Source: Paulownia fortunei
Lineage: Eukaryota; Streptophyta; Magnoliopsida; Lamiales; Paulowniaceae
Direction of reading: 5' to 3'
DNA length: 64,000 nucleotides
Assembly (NCBI GenBank): GCA_019321725.1
Contig: CM033109.1
Location: 16,213,993-16,277,992, forward strand
The notes under the pieces: generated by a model
Told to the model about the DNA's origin: nothing
What the model saw: only the letters and a program-made list of their open reading frames with translations
The model's database searches: none
Part shown: positions 33,497 to 44,247 of the stretch, in pieces
Layout: every line of letters starts with the position of its first letter
Position numbering within the stretch: the stretch's first letter is position 1
Translations under genes and position numbers: made by a program

Positions 33497-33501
33497 GCGG
33501 T

Positions 33502-34511
33502 CGTCATGTCTCTATCTTTAATGGTAGATATAGAATGACAGGTCCTACCTAACTTGTCCATTTTTATTTAAAATTAATTTTTTTTTATTCAATTTCATAA
33601 ATTAAGCGGGGTTTGATTTTATCTAAGACATAATTAAAATTAGGTTGGTTAGCATTAATAAAATCCTAGGCATACATCAAATACATAATTAAATAAATGG
33701 ATGATCATGAACTAGTCATATCCATTTGAGCCAAAAATAGACCTAAGTCGGTCTAAGGGTAATAAAATAGAATATAACATATTCTATTACATAATTGTAT
33801 CCCATAAAATCATGCGCCTTCATTGGAACCTCCTTCGTCTTCTAAAGAAAAAGAAGAAACCTTACCACCTATTATACTCTCTTTGCAAAAAAATAAATAA
33901 CTTACATAGATAGATTAAGAGGCTCGCAGGCCTCATTTTAAAATTAAAAAATATTAAATAAAACCAATCACATTGGTCCAATGATTCTTGATTATTCCAT
34001 ACATGCTCGTAATAAATATCAAATGCAATTACCAAAACATGTAAATTTACCCCTTGTTTAATGTAATTTTTAACTTGGAATAATTTTTAATTGCTTGAAA
34101 AATAATTTTTCAAAAATTATTACAATTAACATTTAATTTTAAAATTCTAGAAATTAAAAAAATAGACTAGAAAAATGGCACGACGGCTGCCCTTAGTGCA
34201 TTGTACAAGCGAATGTAGCAATGCGCTGCAGTATTACAACAGGTGCAGCGCGCTGCTGCCTGTTGCCTGATGCAGTTCCCGACAGCAGCAGACACTACTG
34301 CCTGTCTCCCATCCCTGGGTGTTGCATGCAATCCATTTTTTGTGTCCTTTTTAATTTTAATATTCAAACAATATCAATAAAACAATTAAATCAAATCCTA
34401 ATCATCAATTGCAATAATCATGCAAAATCAAATTTATCATGCTAAACATGAATTTAAATGATTTAAATCATACACACAAATCCAAAAATTCACTAAATAA
34501 GCGAAACCTTT
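33502..34511 (-). other. Copia copy C leader, PBS-proximal part
   Basis: Leader resumes after the right target duplication and runs to the PBS. It matches 6916-7637 in B. A GC-rich patch at about 34170-34330 (with several CAGC and GCTGC clusters) stands out from AT-rich surroundings. B and D have GC-richer patches in the same position that do not align with it. The ORFs across it (34167-34367 minus, 34221-34445 plus) look like products of the base composition. Confidence 0.7.
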
Positions 34512-34523
34512 GCTCTGATACCA
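34512..34523 (-). other. Primer binding site of Copia copy C, initiator-Met tRNA type
   Basis: On the minus strand it reads TGGTATCAGAGC, a perfect match to the 3' end complement of plant initiator-Met tRNA, one base from the LTR end (CCCAACA). Confidence 0.9.
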
Positions 34524-34524
34524 T

Positions 34525-36730
34525 TGTTGGGTTCGTTATAATCGCAAGGGCATGTGCAATAAAAATTTTTAAATTTAATAAAACATAAATTTATCAAATA
34601 AATTTATCCCCTCGATTCAAAAGCGATTCTAACAATCGGGCTTATTCAAGTGAAAATATAAATAAATATATTAAATTCGGATGATACTTTTCAAGCACTT
34701 TGGTTGATGTAGGGAATGAAATAATTAATTTCTATATTCCTTGCTTATTAGAACTCACAAGGATCTACGTGTCTCCTTTCCATCAGGTCCACAATATGAA
34801 CAACAACACCAATTAATAGAATTCACTAGTATTCTTAAAATCATTTTACATTCTAGATCCGGAGTAATGTTTGCCCTTTAATCCAATTGATGGATCAAAA
34901 ACAACCTTTCAAAACAATACAGATTAATTCTTAAGTTCTTGAAATTTTGAAGTGAAGAGAATATCATGAAACCTATTTTCTTTAAAGAACAAGAAAATAA
35001 AGACTTTCAAGAAAACACCTTTTCTTTTCTTTTCTTGTAGAGAAAAACAGAAGTCAACAAAAAATTATTTTTCTAAAAAATCACTATACAATTTTTGGCC
35101 CTCCATATGTATATAGAGGCCGAAAATTCTTTCCTTCTCCAACTCTTAGATAATTTGTTAATTTTGAACCATTTCAAAGTTTAATTTTGATAGGATTCTA
35201 AATCTTCCAATAATTCTTCTTTTTCTCTTTCCAATAAGTCTTGCACATACAATGCATGCTCATAAGATGAGGATATCCATTCCATTGACATTAGCGTAGA
35301 GAAATAAGTGCATGTATATGGGTGCTTGTTAGAAAATAAGTACATCGAACATGGCACACAAGAAATTCTTAGCTGGAGGCTTTGCCTCTAAAAATAAGAA
35401 TTTCTGTGTTGCGATAGTACACGGCTAATCCTTGGAATTGAGGCATGATGGTAGCCTTGTGTGCATCCTGCAACACTTTGATATATCTTCTGATTGTTTG
35501 ACATGTTAGGTGTTGCACTAGTGTGCATGGATATTTGTTAGTGACCAACATAGAATTCGACACTTGTCTTTTATTTAACAAGAGGAAACTCTTATGTTTT
35601 CATAGTTCACAATTCAAAGACCTTAGCCAATGCATGATGAATTCTGATTCATTAAGAATTATTAGAACTTCAAATGGAATCATAGATATTGAATCATTTA
35701 GGGTTTCGACTTATAATCTATACCCTAAATTCAATCTGGAGATTAGCTAGTGAAAGGACCGTACGTGTATGGTACTCGCAATTGAAATAGGTTTACTTGT
35801 TATTTCACCTAAGACTAATTTATCATGATACTTGCTAGTGTTTTCATGGATAGTGAAGTTCTTAAAATTAAGGAGTTAATTCCAAGTGGATTAATTAATC
35901 AAAATAATTGTTATTCATAAGTTGCAAATGTTGTAAGCCCACTAATAGTTTAGTAGTGAACCTAAGAGGGTTACAAATTTTTATGAAAAGTAACATTTCT
36001 ATTTTTGGGATTTTTCCAATGGTTGAAAATTAATTAGTTAATATTTATTAATTAATTAATAGGGGTTCTATTTAATTTAATGGTTAACTTAAATTATTTA
36101 ATAAAATAATTGAGTTATTTAATTGGACCTAATTTGATTAGGAAGCCTAATTGGAGTAAAATTAAAATTAATCAATTGGATTAATTAATATGAGTTTAAA
36201 TCAATTGGATTGATTATTGGATTTTTAAGTCCAAACCCAAAAATTAAAGTGAATTACTTAAGAAGTCCACTAGAAGATGAAGAGGATAATTAAAATAAAT
36301 ATGATTTATTTAATTAATATATTTATATAATTAAATATAATATGGCTGATTTTTATGAGTAAAAAAATTGACCATTACGTGTTTATTTTATATAAATATA
36401 TTTTTGATATATATTTGATATATATCTATCTTGCTATTATTGAAGAATTCAAATTAATATCAAGAATATATGTAGACTATTCTTGATGACTTATGTAATC
36501 TCAAATAAGTCCACATACATTGAAAAGAGAAAAAGAAGAATTGTTGGAAGATTTAGAATCCTACAAAAATTAAACTTTGAAATGGTTCAAAATTAACAAA
36601 CTATCCAAGAGTTAGAGAAGGAAAGAATTTTCGGCCCCTATATACATAGGGTACAATAAGATTGTATTTACAAAATAAAAGAGTACAATACACTCAATAT
36701 AATTAGGGCGCTGGACATCCTACTCTAACA
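34525..36730 (-). repeat. 5' LTR of Copia copy C with internal inversion
   Basis: The LTR begins TGTTGGGTTCG at 34525 and ends TCTAACA at 36730 (plus-strand reading), about 2.2 kb. From 34525 to about 35238 it is collinear with the other Copia LTRs. From about 35239 to about 36505 the order and strand are reversed: 35280-35960 matches the reverse complement of the distal LTR (for example 24400-24960). The last 80 bases are collinear again. ORFs at 35369-35581 and 35523-35750 fall in the inverted part and carry no family signal. Confidence 0.82.
35095..36652. repeat. Inverted repeat arms bounding the LTR inversion
   Basis: The left arm (about 35095-35238) and right arm (about 36505-36652) are reverse complements of each other, including the GAAAGAATTTTCGGCC, GGTTCAAAATTAACAAA and TTGGAAGATTTAGAATCC segments. 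They enclose the inverted block. Confidence 0.82.
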
Positions 36731-37194
36731 CTTCCTTCATGTCTAACATAATGAAATCAATCGGGCAAATAAACTTATATACCTTTATGGTATCTTCAAT
36801 AATACCTCTTGGATGATGGACCGATTGACTAGTTGAAGTGACACCGTTGTTGGCTTTGGCTTTCCTAATCCAAGCTTCCTATAAACTAACAAAGGCATAA
36901 GATTAATACTTGCTCCCAAATCACATAAAGCATTAGAAAATGTTATTGAACTAATAGTGCAAGGAATAGAAAAGCTCTCGGGGTCCTTAAGCTTAAGAGG
37001 AAGCTTGTTTTGCATAATCACCGAGCACTCCTTGGTTAAGTTAACCATCTCTTGTTCCTCTAATTTTCTTTTGTTTGAAAAAATTCTATCAAGAATTTAG
37101 CATAACTAGACATTTGTTGTAAAGCATCGGCAAATGGAATATTAATACTCAGCTTTTTAAAGACTTCAAAAATTTAGAAAATTGCACATTTAAT
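36731..37194 (-). pseudogene. Element F: protease remnant cut by Copia C
   Basis: Open at 36785-37048 on the minus strand: VIMQNKLPLKLKDPESFSIP, ALCDLGASINLMPL with the catalytic Asp intact, and LGLGKPKPTTVSLQLVNRS. A further block, DFIMLDMKE, ends exactly where the Copia LTR (TGTTAGAG on the minus strand) begins. The flap and C-terminal strand are missing. Confidence 0.85.
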
Positions 37195-38402
37195 TTAGAA
37201 AATAGCTACTTTGACCTCCCTATGCAAAATTTGGATGATTCCTCCATCCAGGATTGTATGTTTGGGAATAAGGATTGTTTGCTTGCCAATTGAATTCTGA
37301 ACATAATTAGCTTGCATGTATGAGGATGAAAATAGGTTCCCCACTTGACACTCGGTGCTATAGTGTCCTCCACATAACTTACATGCAATGGTTTGCACCT
37401 TCATCACCAAAGTACTCATGTTATCAATCTTTTTGTTCAATGTTTTGATTTGAGTTGAAAAGGCAGAGTATATGTTGACGATGTGAACTCCCATCACCTT
37501 ATTTCCCAAACTTCTATCTATTTGCCATTGGTAACTATTAGATGCCATTTTCACTAACAACTCGTATGTCTCCTCTAGAGTTTTCCTCGTGATTGTACCT
37601 CCCACTGATGCATCTATCATAACTAGATTGGTAGATGACAAGTCAGTTTAGTATGTTTGAACTTGAAGCCATGTAGGTAAACTATGGTGTGGGAACCTCC
37701 TCAACAAATCCTTAAACTGTACTCTAGCTCAAATTGCACAAATATAGTAATGTTGTTCCTCATTTTAGCTATTTGGAAGGTGGGAAATACTTGGCAAGGA
37801 ATGCTTGTGCCATGGCCTCTTAGGTGGTGATTGATCCAATGGGCAATGAATTGAGCCAACTCTTGGCTTTGTCCCTCAAATAAAATGAAAACAATCTTAG
37901 CCTAATAGCTTCATCAGTAACTCTATTACGTTTAAAATTGTCATAAATCTCCAACAAGTTTGTGATGTGGGCATTGGGGTCATCACTAGGTAAACCACCA
38001 TATTACACTGAAGTTTGTATCATTTGAATGATCACCAGTTTAATCTCAAAAGTGTTTGCTTCTATTGTTGCCCTTCTAATACTAGAATTCTTCCCGTTGA
38101 CTATAGGTTTAGCATAATCCAATAATGATCTATTCTCCACGTCTCGCTTGTTGACCATTCTTTCCTCTTTCGCTTCTTTTATCAACAAACGAAGAGTTTT
38201 TTCAATTTATAGGTCATATAGCTTTAGATCCCTTGAGATGACCGGGTCATGCATCAAAGTAGCTTGTTTAAAGAGAATGAAACAAAGAAAACAAAAGCAA
38301 AAGCAATGAAACAAAAATAAAGTAAATAAGATGGTCAAACCATAGCCAAATAAATCAACCTCAATATTGCAAAAACATACTCCCTCGCAATAGTGTCAAA
38401 AA
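37195..38402 (-). pseudogene. Element F: gag remnant, leader and PBS
   Basis: Gag starts near 38160 (VNKRDVENRSLLDYAKP), passes through the domain broken by stops, and is open at 37195-37641 (SSTNLVMIDASVGGTITRK, KMASNSYQWQIDRSLG, zinc-knuckle remnant CKLCGGHYSTEC). The coiled-coil C terminus is deleted. The PBS at 38381-38398 reads TGACACTATTGCGAGGGA on the minus strand, a decayed Asp-tRNA complement. Confidence 0.84.
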
Positions 38403-40284
38403 CTTGGTGTGGCTTGCAATTAAATGCAATCTAATTTCGTAAGTGTACGGGCCAACAAATAATAAAGTGTAAGAGTATACGGATGTCGTGTCCCTATAGA
38501 GTATATGAGCAAGTGCTGAAGTATAGATAGTCCAACTATATTTAAATTATCAAAAGTTTGGTAGATTGATTGAAAACATAAAACTAGAATTTAAGAAGCA
38601 ATAAAAATAATCAAGAAAAACAGAAGTACCAAGACGTTGGAATGTCGTTCTATTGCATTGTGAATTCTTACAAGTTAGTGAATAGGATTGACAATGAATT
38701 GTATGATAGTGAGAACTCCAGTATTATGTGATACTCTTTTCCAAGATGTATCACACCTATTACTATAAAGTAATCAGTATATTCCTATACAAGTTTAGCT
38801 ATCTAATAATGCATTGGGCTTTGTGATTTTCTCTAACTTTTGACAATCAAGTCTATGATTATTCCGTGTGTTAACTCCTATATTCCTATTGTGACCTAAC
38901 CTACAACAAACACTACAAAATCAACAACAACAAGGTTCATTTCAAAACTAACCAAATTTCAAGAAGCATTAAAAACATAGCTCATGCTCATCACAAAATC
39001 AACAATCATCCACATCACATACAAGTCAAAAATTCACAACTTCATAGAAATTAGCTTCCCAAGCCTTGGTAAAAGTAATTTAGCTCATATTAAAATTAAG
39101 TAAGGACCAAGAGTTCCCAACGTCTTGATTCTTACAAATTTCTCAAAACTAAACAAAATGACATAAGAAATTAAAGTAGAAGATTATAACTACTAAGTGA
39201 TTCTTCATTTTTTTTCAATATCTTCATTACCCATTGAAGCTACTTCTTCTCTTTATCTTGAGTCCCTAATTCCTTGATGATAGGGGTGTGTGGTTTTGGT
39301 GTAGTGTGTGGAGATATATAGAAGAATTGGTGCTTTGGGTGGGAAGAGTATGTGAGAATTTAGATTTTGACTGTGTGTGGGTGATGAATTGTGTGTTGAA
39401 TGATGTATGATATGATCTATGAATTCAATATATGTCAATTATGTGTGTGTATACTGTATCTATCAAGAGCAACACATAGGGAGTGATGTGTAGGTGTATC
39501 TAATGTGTATCTATCACAAAAGATGCCAAAATTCACCTTTGATCGCCACTTATCGCAATTATAAGCAAAAAGAATCAATTATGTTACACGGATGGCATCA
39601 ACTGCTCTATTTTTGTTCAGCTTTTGCACCTAGGCACCCTATTTTGGCACCTAGGTGCAATGACCTCTGTTTTATTTGGTGCATGGGCACCCTGTTTTGG
39701 CGCTTAGGCTTAGTTGTTGCAGTTTTTCTCCTTCACTTCAGTACTTTAATATTTTTTAGCCTATTTCAACTAATTTTTGACCTCTTTATAGGATGAACTA
39801 GCTTTTGGTGTTAACAAAAAAATGTATTTCTATTTGTAGCTATCTTTAGCCACTTGAGTCAGATCCATATCACATTTGTGGAGAAAGTTATAACAAAAAT
39901 ACAAAGACTGACATATCCAAACATTTTAGTGCACATTTGACTTAGTAACCGAATTTTTCTCTTTGAAACCAATTAAACTGGATTAATTTGCCAACATAAA
40001 AGTTGTGTTTATCACCTACTTTTCCAATGAACTAAGAATCAGGTCAATAGGGCCTTAGATTAGAAATTTATGTCCAAAATACAAAAACTATCGTAGTGGC
40101 ACCATGTCAGCAAAATTTGGGGAAAGAGTGTTTGTTTCAACTTCGTTTTGGCTCATTTTCAATCCTTTGATTCTCAAACTCCTATCACATACAAAAAGAT
40201 TAATAAAAACCTAATATTAATAAGAATAAAGCAAGAGAGACATAAAGGAATTAATATAAAACATGTAAAAATAGGCACTTATCA
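38403..40284 (-). repeat. 5' LTR of element F
   Basis: 1.88 kb. The inner end matches the G1 5' LTR remnant, and the outer end starts TGATAAGTGCC at 40284. It contains a cluster of CCTAGG-centred motifs at 39625-39715, including the perfect 12-base palindrome GCACCTAGGTGC at 39647-39658. ORFs at 39253-39438, 39494-39796 and 40148-40408 show no family signal. Confidence 0.76.
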
Positions 40285-40417
40285 ACTACATTCCTCATTC
40301 TTAGTCCTTACAGATAATTATCACAAAATAAGGCACAATTGTATTGATTATAAAGTAAAAACATGTGCAATTGTGCTCATGGAGGTATCAGAATTGTCAC
40401 ACTTTTAGAGCCTATCA
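40285..40417 (-). repeat. Remnant of a G1-type LTR start
   Basis: On the minus strand it starts TGATAGGCTCTAAAAG at 40417. It matches the first 130 bases of the G1 3' LTR (25627-25760), and element F follows directly. Either F inserted into this LTR or the two are one composite LTR; the first fits the TGATAAG start of F better. Confidence 0.6.
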
Positions 40418-41238
40418 AGATAAGTTGGATGTTGTACTGGCATACATGGAGGCAATGAGTAGGGAACATAGAATTCGTCACTTGTCAAAGTACAAGTGAA
40501 TTTCTTATATTTTCAAAAGTTTTTAACTCTAAGACCTTGGCCAAGGCATGATGAATTTGAATTCATTATGAGCTATTGTAACTTAAAATGGAATCATAGT
40601 TATTATGCCAAGTGGGGGTTCGACTTATAATCCATATTCTAGACTCAATCGGGAGATTAGATGACAGAAAGACCTTATGTGTATGGCTCGTATTTGAATA
40701 GGTTCGCATGCTATTTCACCTAAGACTAGTCATGATATACTTGCTAGGTGTTTTTCATGACTTGTGAGGCTTTTAAGATTAAGGAGCTAATCTCAAGAGA
40801 ATTAACAAATGTGATTAATTAATCAAAATAAAATTTTATTAATAAGTTGCAATAGTTACAAGCCCACGACTAGTTTAGTTATGAATCTAAAGGGTCACAC
40901 ACTGTAATAGAGGGAATCATTTCTTAAACTGTGAAGTGATTCAATTTGTTGAATCTAATTAATTAATAAGGATTAATTAGTTGTGACTTTAATTTAATTC
41001 AAGTATTGAATTAAATATTCAATAAAATAATTAGATTATTTAATTGAATCTAATTTTATTAGAAAGCTCAATTGAGCGAAATATTCAATTGATAAGATCA
41101 ATTAATTAATTTAAAGGTTAAATTAATCTAGCCAACTAAATAATTGGATTATTTAAATAGGCCTAATGAACTTAATTGATTTGATCAATTAATTGAATTT
41201 CGGCTTAGTCAATAATTGGGATTAATTGATGGACTTTT
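40418..41238 (+). repeat. Inverted Copia LTR fragment
   Basis: The segment is the reverse complement of the middle of the Copia LTR: TTCGACTTATAATCCAT, TATTTCACCTAAGACTAG and TTGCTAGGTGTTTTTCATGA mirror 42500-42700 and 24370-24520. It lies head-to-head with the D 3' LTR that begins at 41239. No ends or target duplication can be seen. Confidence 0.75.
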
Positions 41239-43392
41239 AGTTGAGTTCATGTAATCACAGGATTGCAAGCATAGTTGGAATTTAAAATTTTTCAATAATT
41301 GAAAAAATCATACATCATATGTAAATATGTGTATCCCGAATTTGATGCAATTTTTGGTTTTGCATTTCTAATTACTCGTTTAATAAAATTAAACAACTAA
41401 AGTTTTGCGATTATACCTTTCAAGCAATCTGGTTAATGAAGGGTGAGAAGGAATTCAGATTCCACAAGCTCGTCTCGAACAATTTCGATGTCCTCTTAAA
41501 ATATTCTCCAAGGACTCTAAGTGTAGTCCCTTTAATGGTATCCACACTTTCTAGCAGATCTACAAGCTTCAAATTCTTGATAGTAAATTTGAACTTCTTA
41601 TTTCTAAATCTATTTGAGAGTGAAGATTAATTCTTGAATCAACAAGTGAACAAAGAATTAACCTTTTAATAAAAAATGGATAGAATATTTTGACAAATAG
41701 AATGGGGAAGAGAAGAGGGGGCCAAAAATTCTAGCTCTCTTTCATGTAGAGTTTGGCCTCTACATTGTTTATTTATATACACAATGTAATCTTCACCTAA
41801 TCCTATTAGACCTCCAACTCTTGCCCTAATTAGTCCCCTAATCCAATTAAGAAACATTCTTCTTCTTTATCTCTTATTTCTTTCACTTTAAGATAAATTA
41901 TTTTCATCTTTATTATGACTCTTTAATTCTACCAATTAAAAAAATCCTAATGGGCCTCTAACCCCATCAGCTTGGACTCTAATTAATTTATTAAAGTTTA
42001 ATTAATTAATTTCCATCAATTAATTAAAAAGTATAATACAATTAATTGGTTCCATCATAGGCCACCTAATCTTATTAGGCCCAATTAAAAATAATTCTAT
42101 TATTTTAATTGGTTAAATTAATTTAACTCTTTAAATTAATTTTACACCAAGGTAATATAATTGATCTCCATCAATTAATAAATTCACTCTTAGGAGCCTC
42201 TAATCATTAATAGGTTCAAATAAATAATCATATTATTTATTTGAATGAATTAATTTAACTGTTTAAATTAATTCTAACTCAAGTTGATTAATTTTCATTA
42301 ATCAACTTAATCCAACATATTGGATTACAAAAATAGAAATAAAAGCAGATCATCTCGATTGGTGTATGACCCATTATGTACATAATTAAGCTAATAGTGG
42401 GCTTGCAACCTTTGCAACTTATGAATAAATTTAATGTTCTGGATTAATTAATACAATTAATTAATCCATCTGGAATCAACCCCTTAATTCCAAGAACCTC
42501 ACAAATCAAGGAAAGCACCTAACAGTGCATCTCAACTACCTAGTCTTAGGTGAATAGCAAGTGAACCTTTTCTATTACGAGTACCATGCAAATACAGTCC
42601 CTCCATCAACTAATATCCCAATTAAGTCTAGGTCATGGATTATTAGTTGAAACCCTCTTTTGACTTAATAACTATGATTTTATTTCAAGCCACATTGATC
42701 CTTTCAAGAATGACTAGAAAACTGTATATTTAGTATTCATTCCTGTCTTGGCTAAGGTCTTCGGGATCAAGGACTGTGAAAATATAAGAGATTCTCTTAT
42801 TCTAATAGATAAGTGATGGATCCTTTATTGGCTACTGCTTGACCTCCATACATGAAAATCATACACCCAACGTAAGCCCCTTATAATTGTCATGTAATCA
42901 GGAATTACATCAAAGTGTATGATGTGTGCACAAAGCCACCATGGTGCCTCAAGTCAAAGGCTTAATTAATGAACTATCATAACTAAAAAATTCTCATTCG
43001 ATAAACAATGCTTTCCAATTGAGAATTTCCCAGTGGGCCGTTCAGTGTACTCATTCCCTAACAAGCACCCACACACTTGCACTAGTGTCCTTACATCAAT
43101 GTCTATAAAATGAGACATTCTTCTTTCAAGTATGCATCATGTGTGTGAGTCTATTATGTTTATCGATGTCCTATCACAATAAATCCCTAACTCAGAATAT
43201 GTGTAAGATCAAAGCAATAGAGGCATATTTCATGATCACTAGCTAAAAATGATCTAGGGACTTAATGTAATTGATAAAAATAATTAAAGATAAAATAAAC
43301 ACCTTTGATTTATTTAACCATTATGAATAATATTGTTTTTACAAGAGTATAAAAGCTTGCCACTAATTGGCTCACCGGGCACTAGTCTAACA
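41239..43392 (-). repeat. 3' LTR of Copia copy D
   Basis: About 2.15 kb, the best collinear Copia LTR in the window. It starts with a decayed TGTTGGGTTC (AGTTGAGTTC) and ends TCTAACA at 43392, next to the polypurine tract. It matches the 5' LTR remnant at 50702-50869 (CATACATCATATGTAAATATG). ORFs at 41436-41630 and 41666-41857 are not conserved. Confidence 0.85.
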
Positions 43393-44242
43393 ATTTCCTA
43401 CTTGCCCTAGAGCCAATTGCCCTTGTATCTAAGACCCATCTTCTCAAGATGTCCTTCAAATACTCTTTGAGGTAAGTGTTTTATCAGTGGATCTGCTGTA
43501 TTTTCTGCCAAAGACACTCACACCATTCGAATGTCTCCTCTACCAATGATTTTCCAGATTAGATGGTATTGCCTCATAATGTGCTTGGATCTTTGATGAG
43601 ATCTTAGCTCATTTGCTTACGTAATAGCCCCATTGTTATCATAATAGACCAAAACATGATCAATAACAAAAGAGACTACAACTAACTCTTGACAGAAGTT
43701 CCTTATCTAAACATCTTCTTTTCCTGCATTACATACTATGATGTATTCTGCTTCGGTGGTGGAATCCACAATTGTTTGTTGCTTGGAACTCTGCCACCTA
43801 ATTGCTAATGTTGACTTTGAATTATCTATGTTGGATTGAAAGTTGCAATCGGTAAAGCCTTCTAGCTTCAGTTCTCTATTGCGGTAAACTAAGAAGACAT
43901 CCTTAGTCATTCGCAAATACTTAAGGATTGTGCTTACGGCTTTCCAGTGCTCCTCGCCAGAATTGGACTAATATCTGCTTGTGACACTCAAAGCATATGC
44001 GACATTAGGCCTCGTACATAATATTGCATACATAATACTTCCAATTGAGGATGCATATAGTATGTGAGTCATTCTTTCTCTTTCCTCTAGAGTCTTTGAG
44101 GACATTGACTTTGAAAGAGAAACCCCATGACTCATAGGTAAGAATCCTCTTTTGGATTCTTTGATGCTAAACCTCTTTAGCACTTTGTCTATGTACATGG
44201 ATTAGAATAGTTTGATTATTCTTTTAGATCTCTCTGTATAGA
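43393..44242 (-). pseudogene. Copia copy D: RNase H and last part of RT
   Basis: The polypurine tract is at about 43393-43410. RNase H is open at 43707-43916 (ELKLEGFTDCNFQSNIDNSK, SSKQQTIVDSTTEAEYI), retaining the first Asp and the Glu of the catalytic set. The connection segment is open at 43968-44198 (VLKRFSIKESKRGFLPMSHG, ARPNVAYAL-like end). The frame is interrupted at 44242 by the solo LTR. Confidence 0.87.
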
Positions 44243-44247
44243 TCCTA

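Larger units (their letters stand above)
25963..36730 (-). mobile_element. Copia copy C, degenerate, with nested solo LTR and rearranged 5' LTR
   Basis: On the minus strand: 5' LTR (34525-36730), PBS (34512-34523), leader split by a Tekay/Del solo LTR (30620-33496), gag, protease, integrase, RT, RNase H, PPT and a truncated 3' LTR (25963-26423). The outer edge of the 5' LTR ends TCTAACA at 36730 and abuts the F protease mid-frame, so C appears to have inserted into F. The other flank is G1, not F, so a later deletion removed one side. Confidence 0.84.
36731..40284 (-). mobile_element. Gypsy element F, 5' part, close relative of G1
   Basis: On the minus strand: 5' LTR (38403-40284, starting TGATAAGTGCC), Asp-type PBS (38381-38398), gag and protease. 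The protease is cut at 36731 by the outer edge of the Copia C LTR. RT onward is absent. The gag and protease match G1 closely, and F retains the gag region that H interrupts in G1. Confidence 0.84.

Noticed and set aside
34167..34367. Minus-strand Cys/Ala-rich small ORF
   Set aside because: It overlaps a plus-strand ORF over the same GC-rich leader patch and is not conserved in the other Copia leaders; composition artefact.
34512..34523. Possible tRNA gene fragment
   Set aside because: Only the 3'-end complement is present, at an LTR boundary; it is a primer binding site. The same applies to the Asp-type sites at 12633, 14860, 38381 and 62224.
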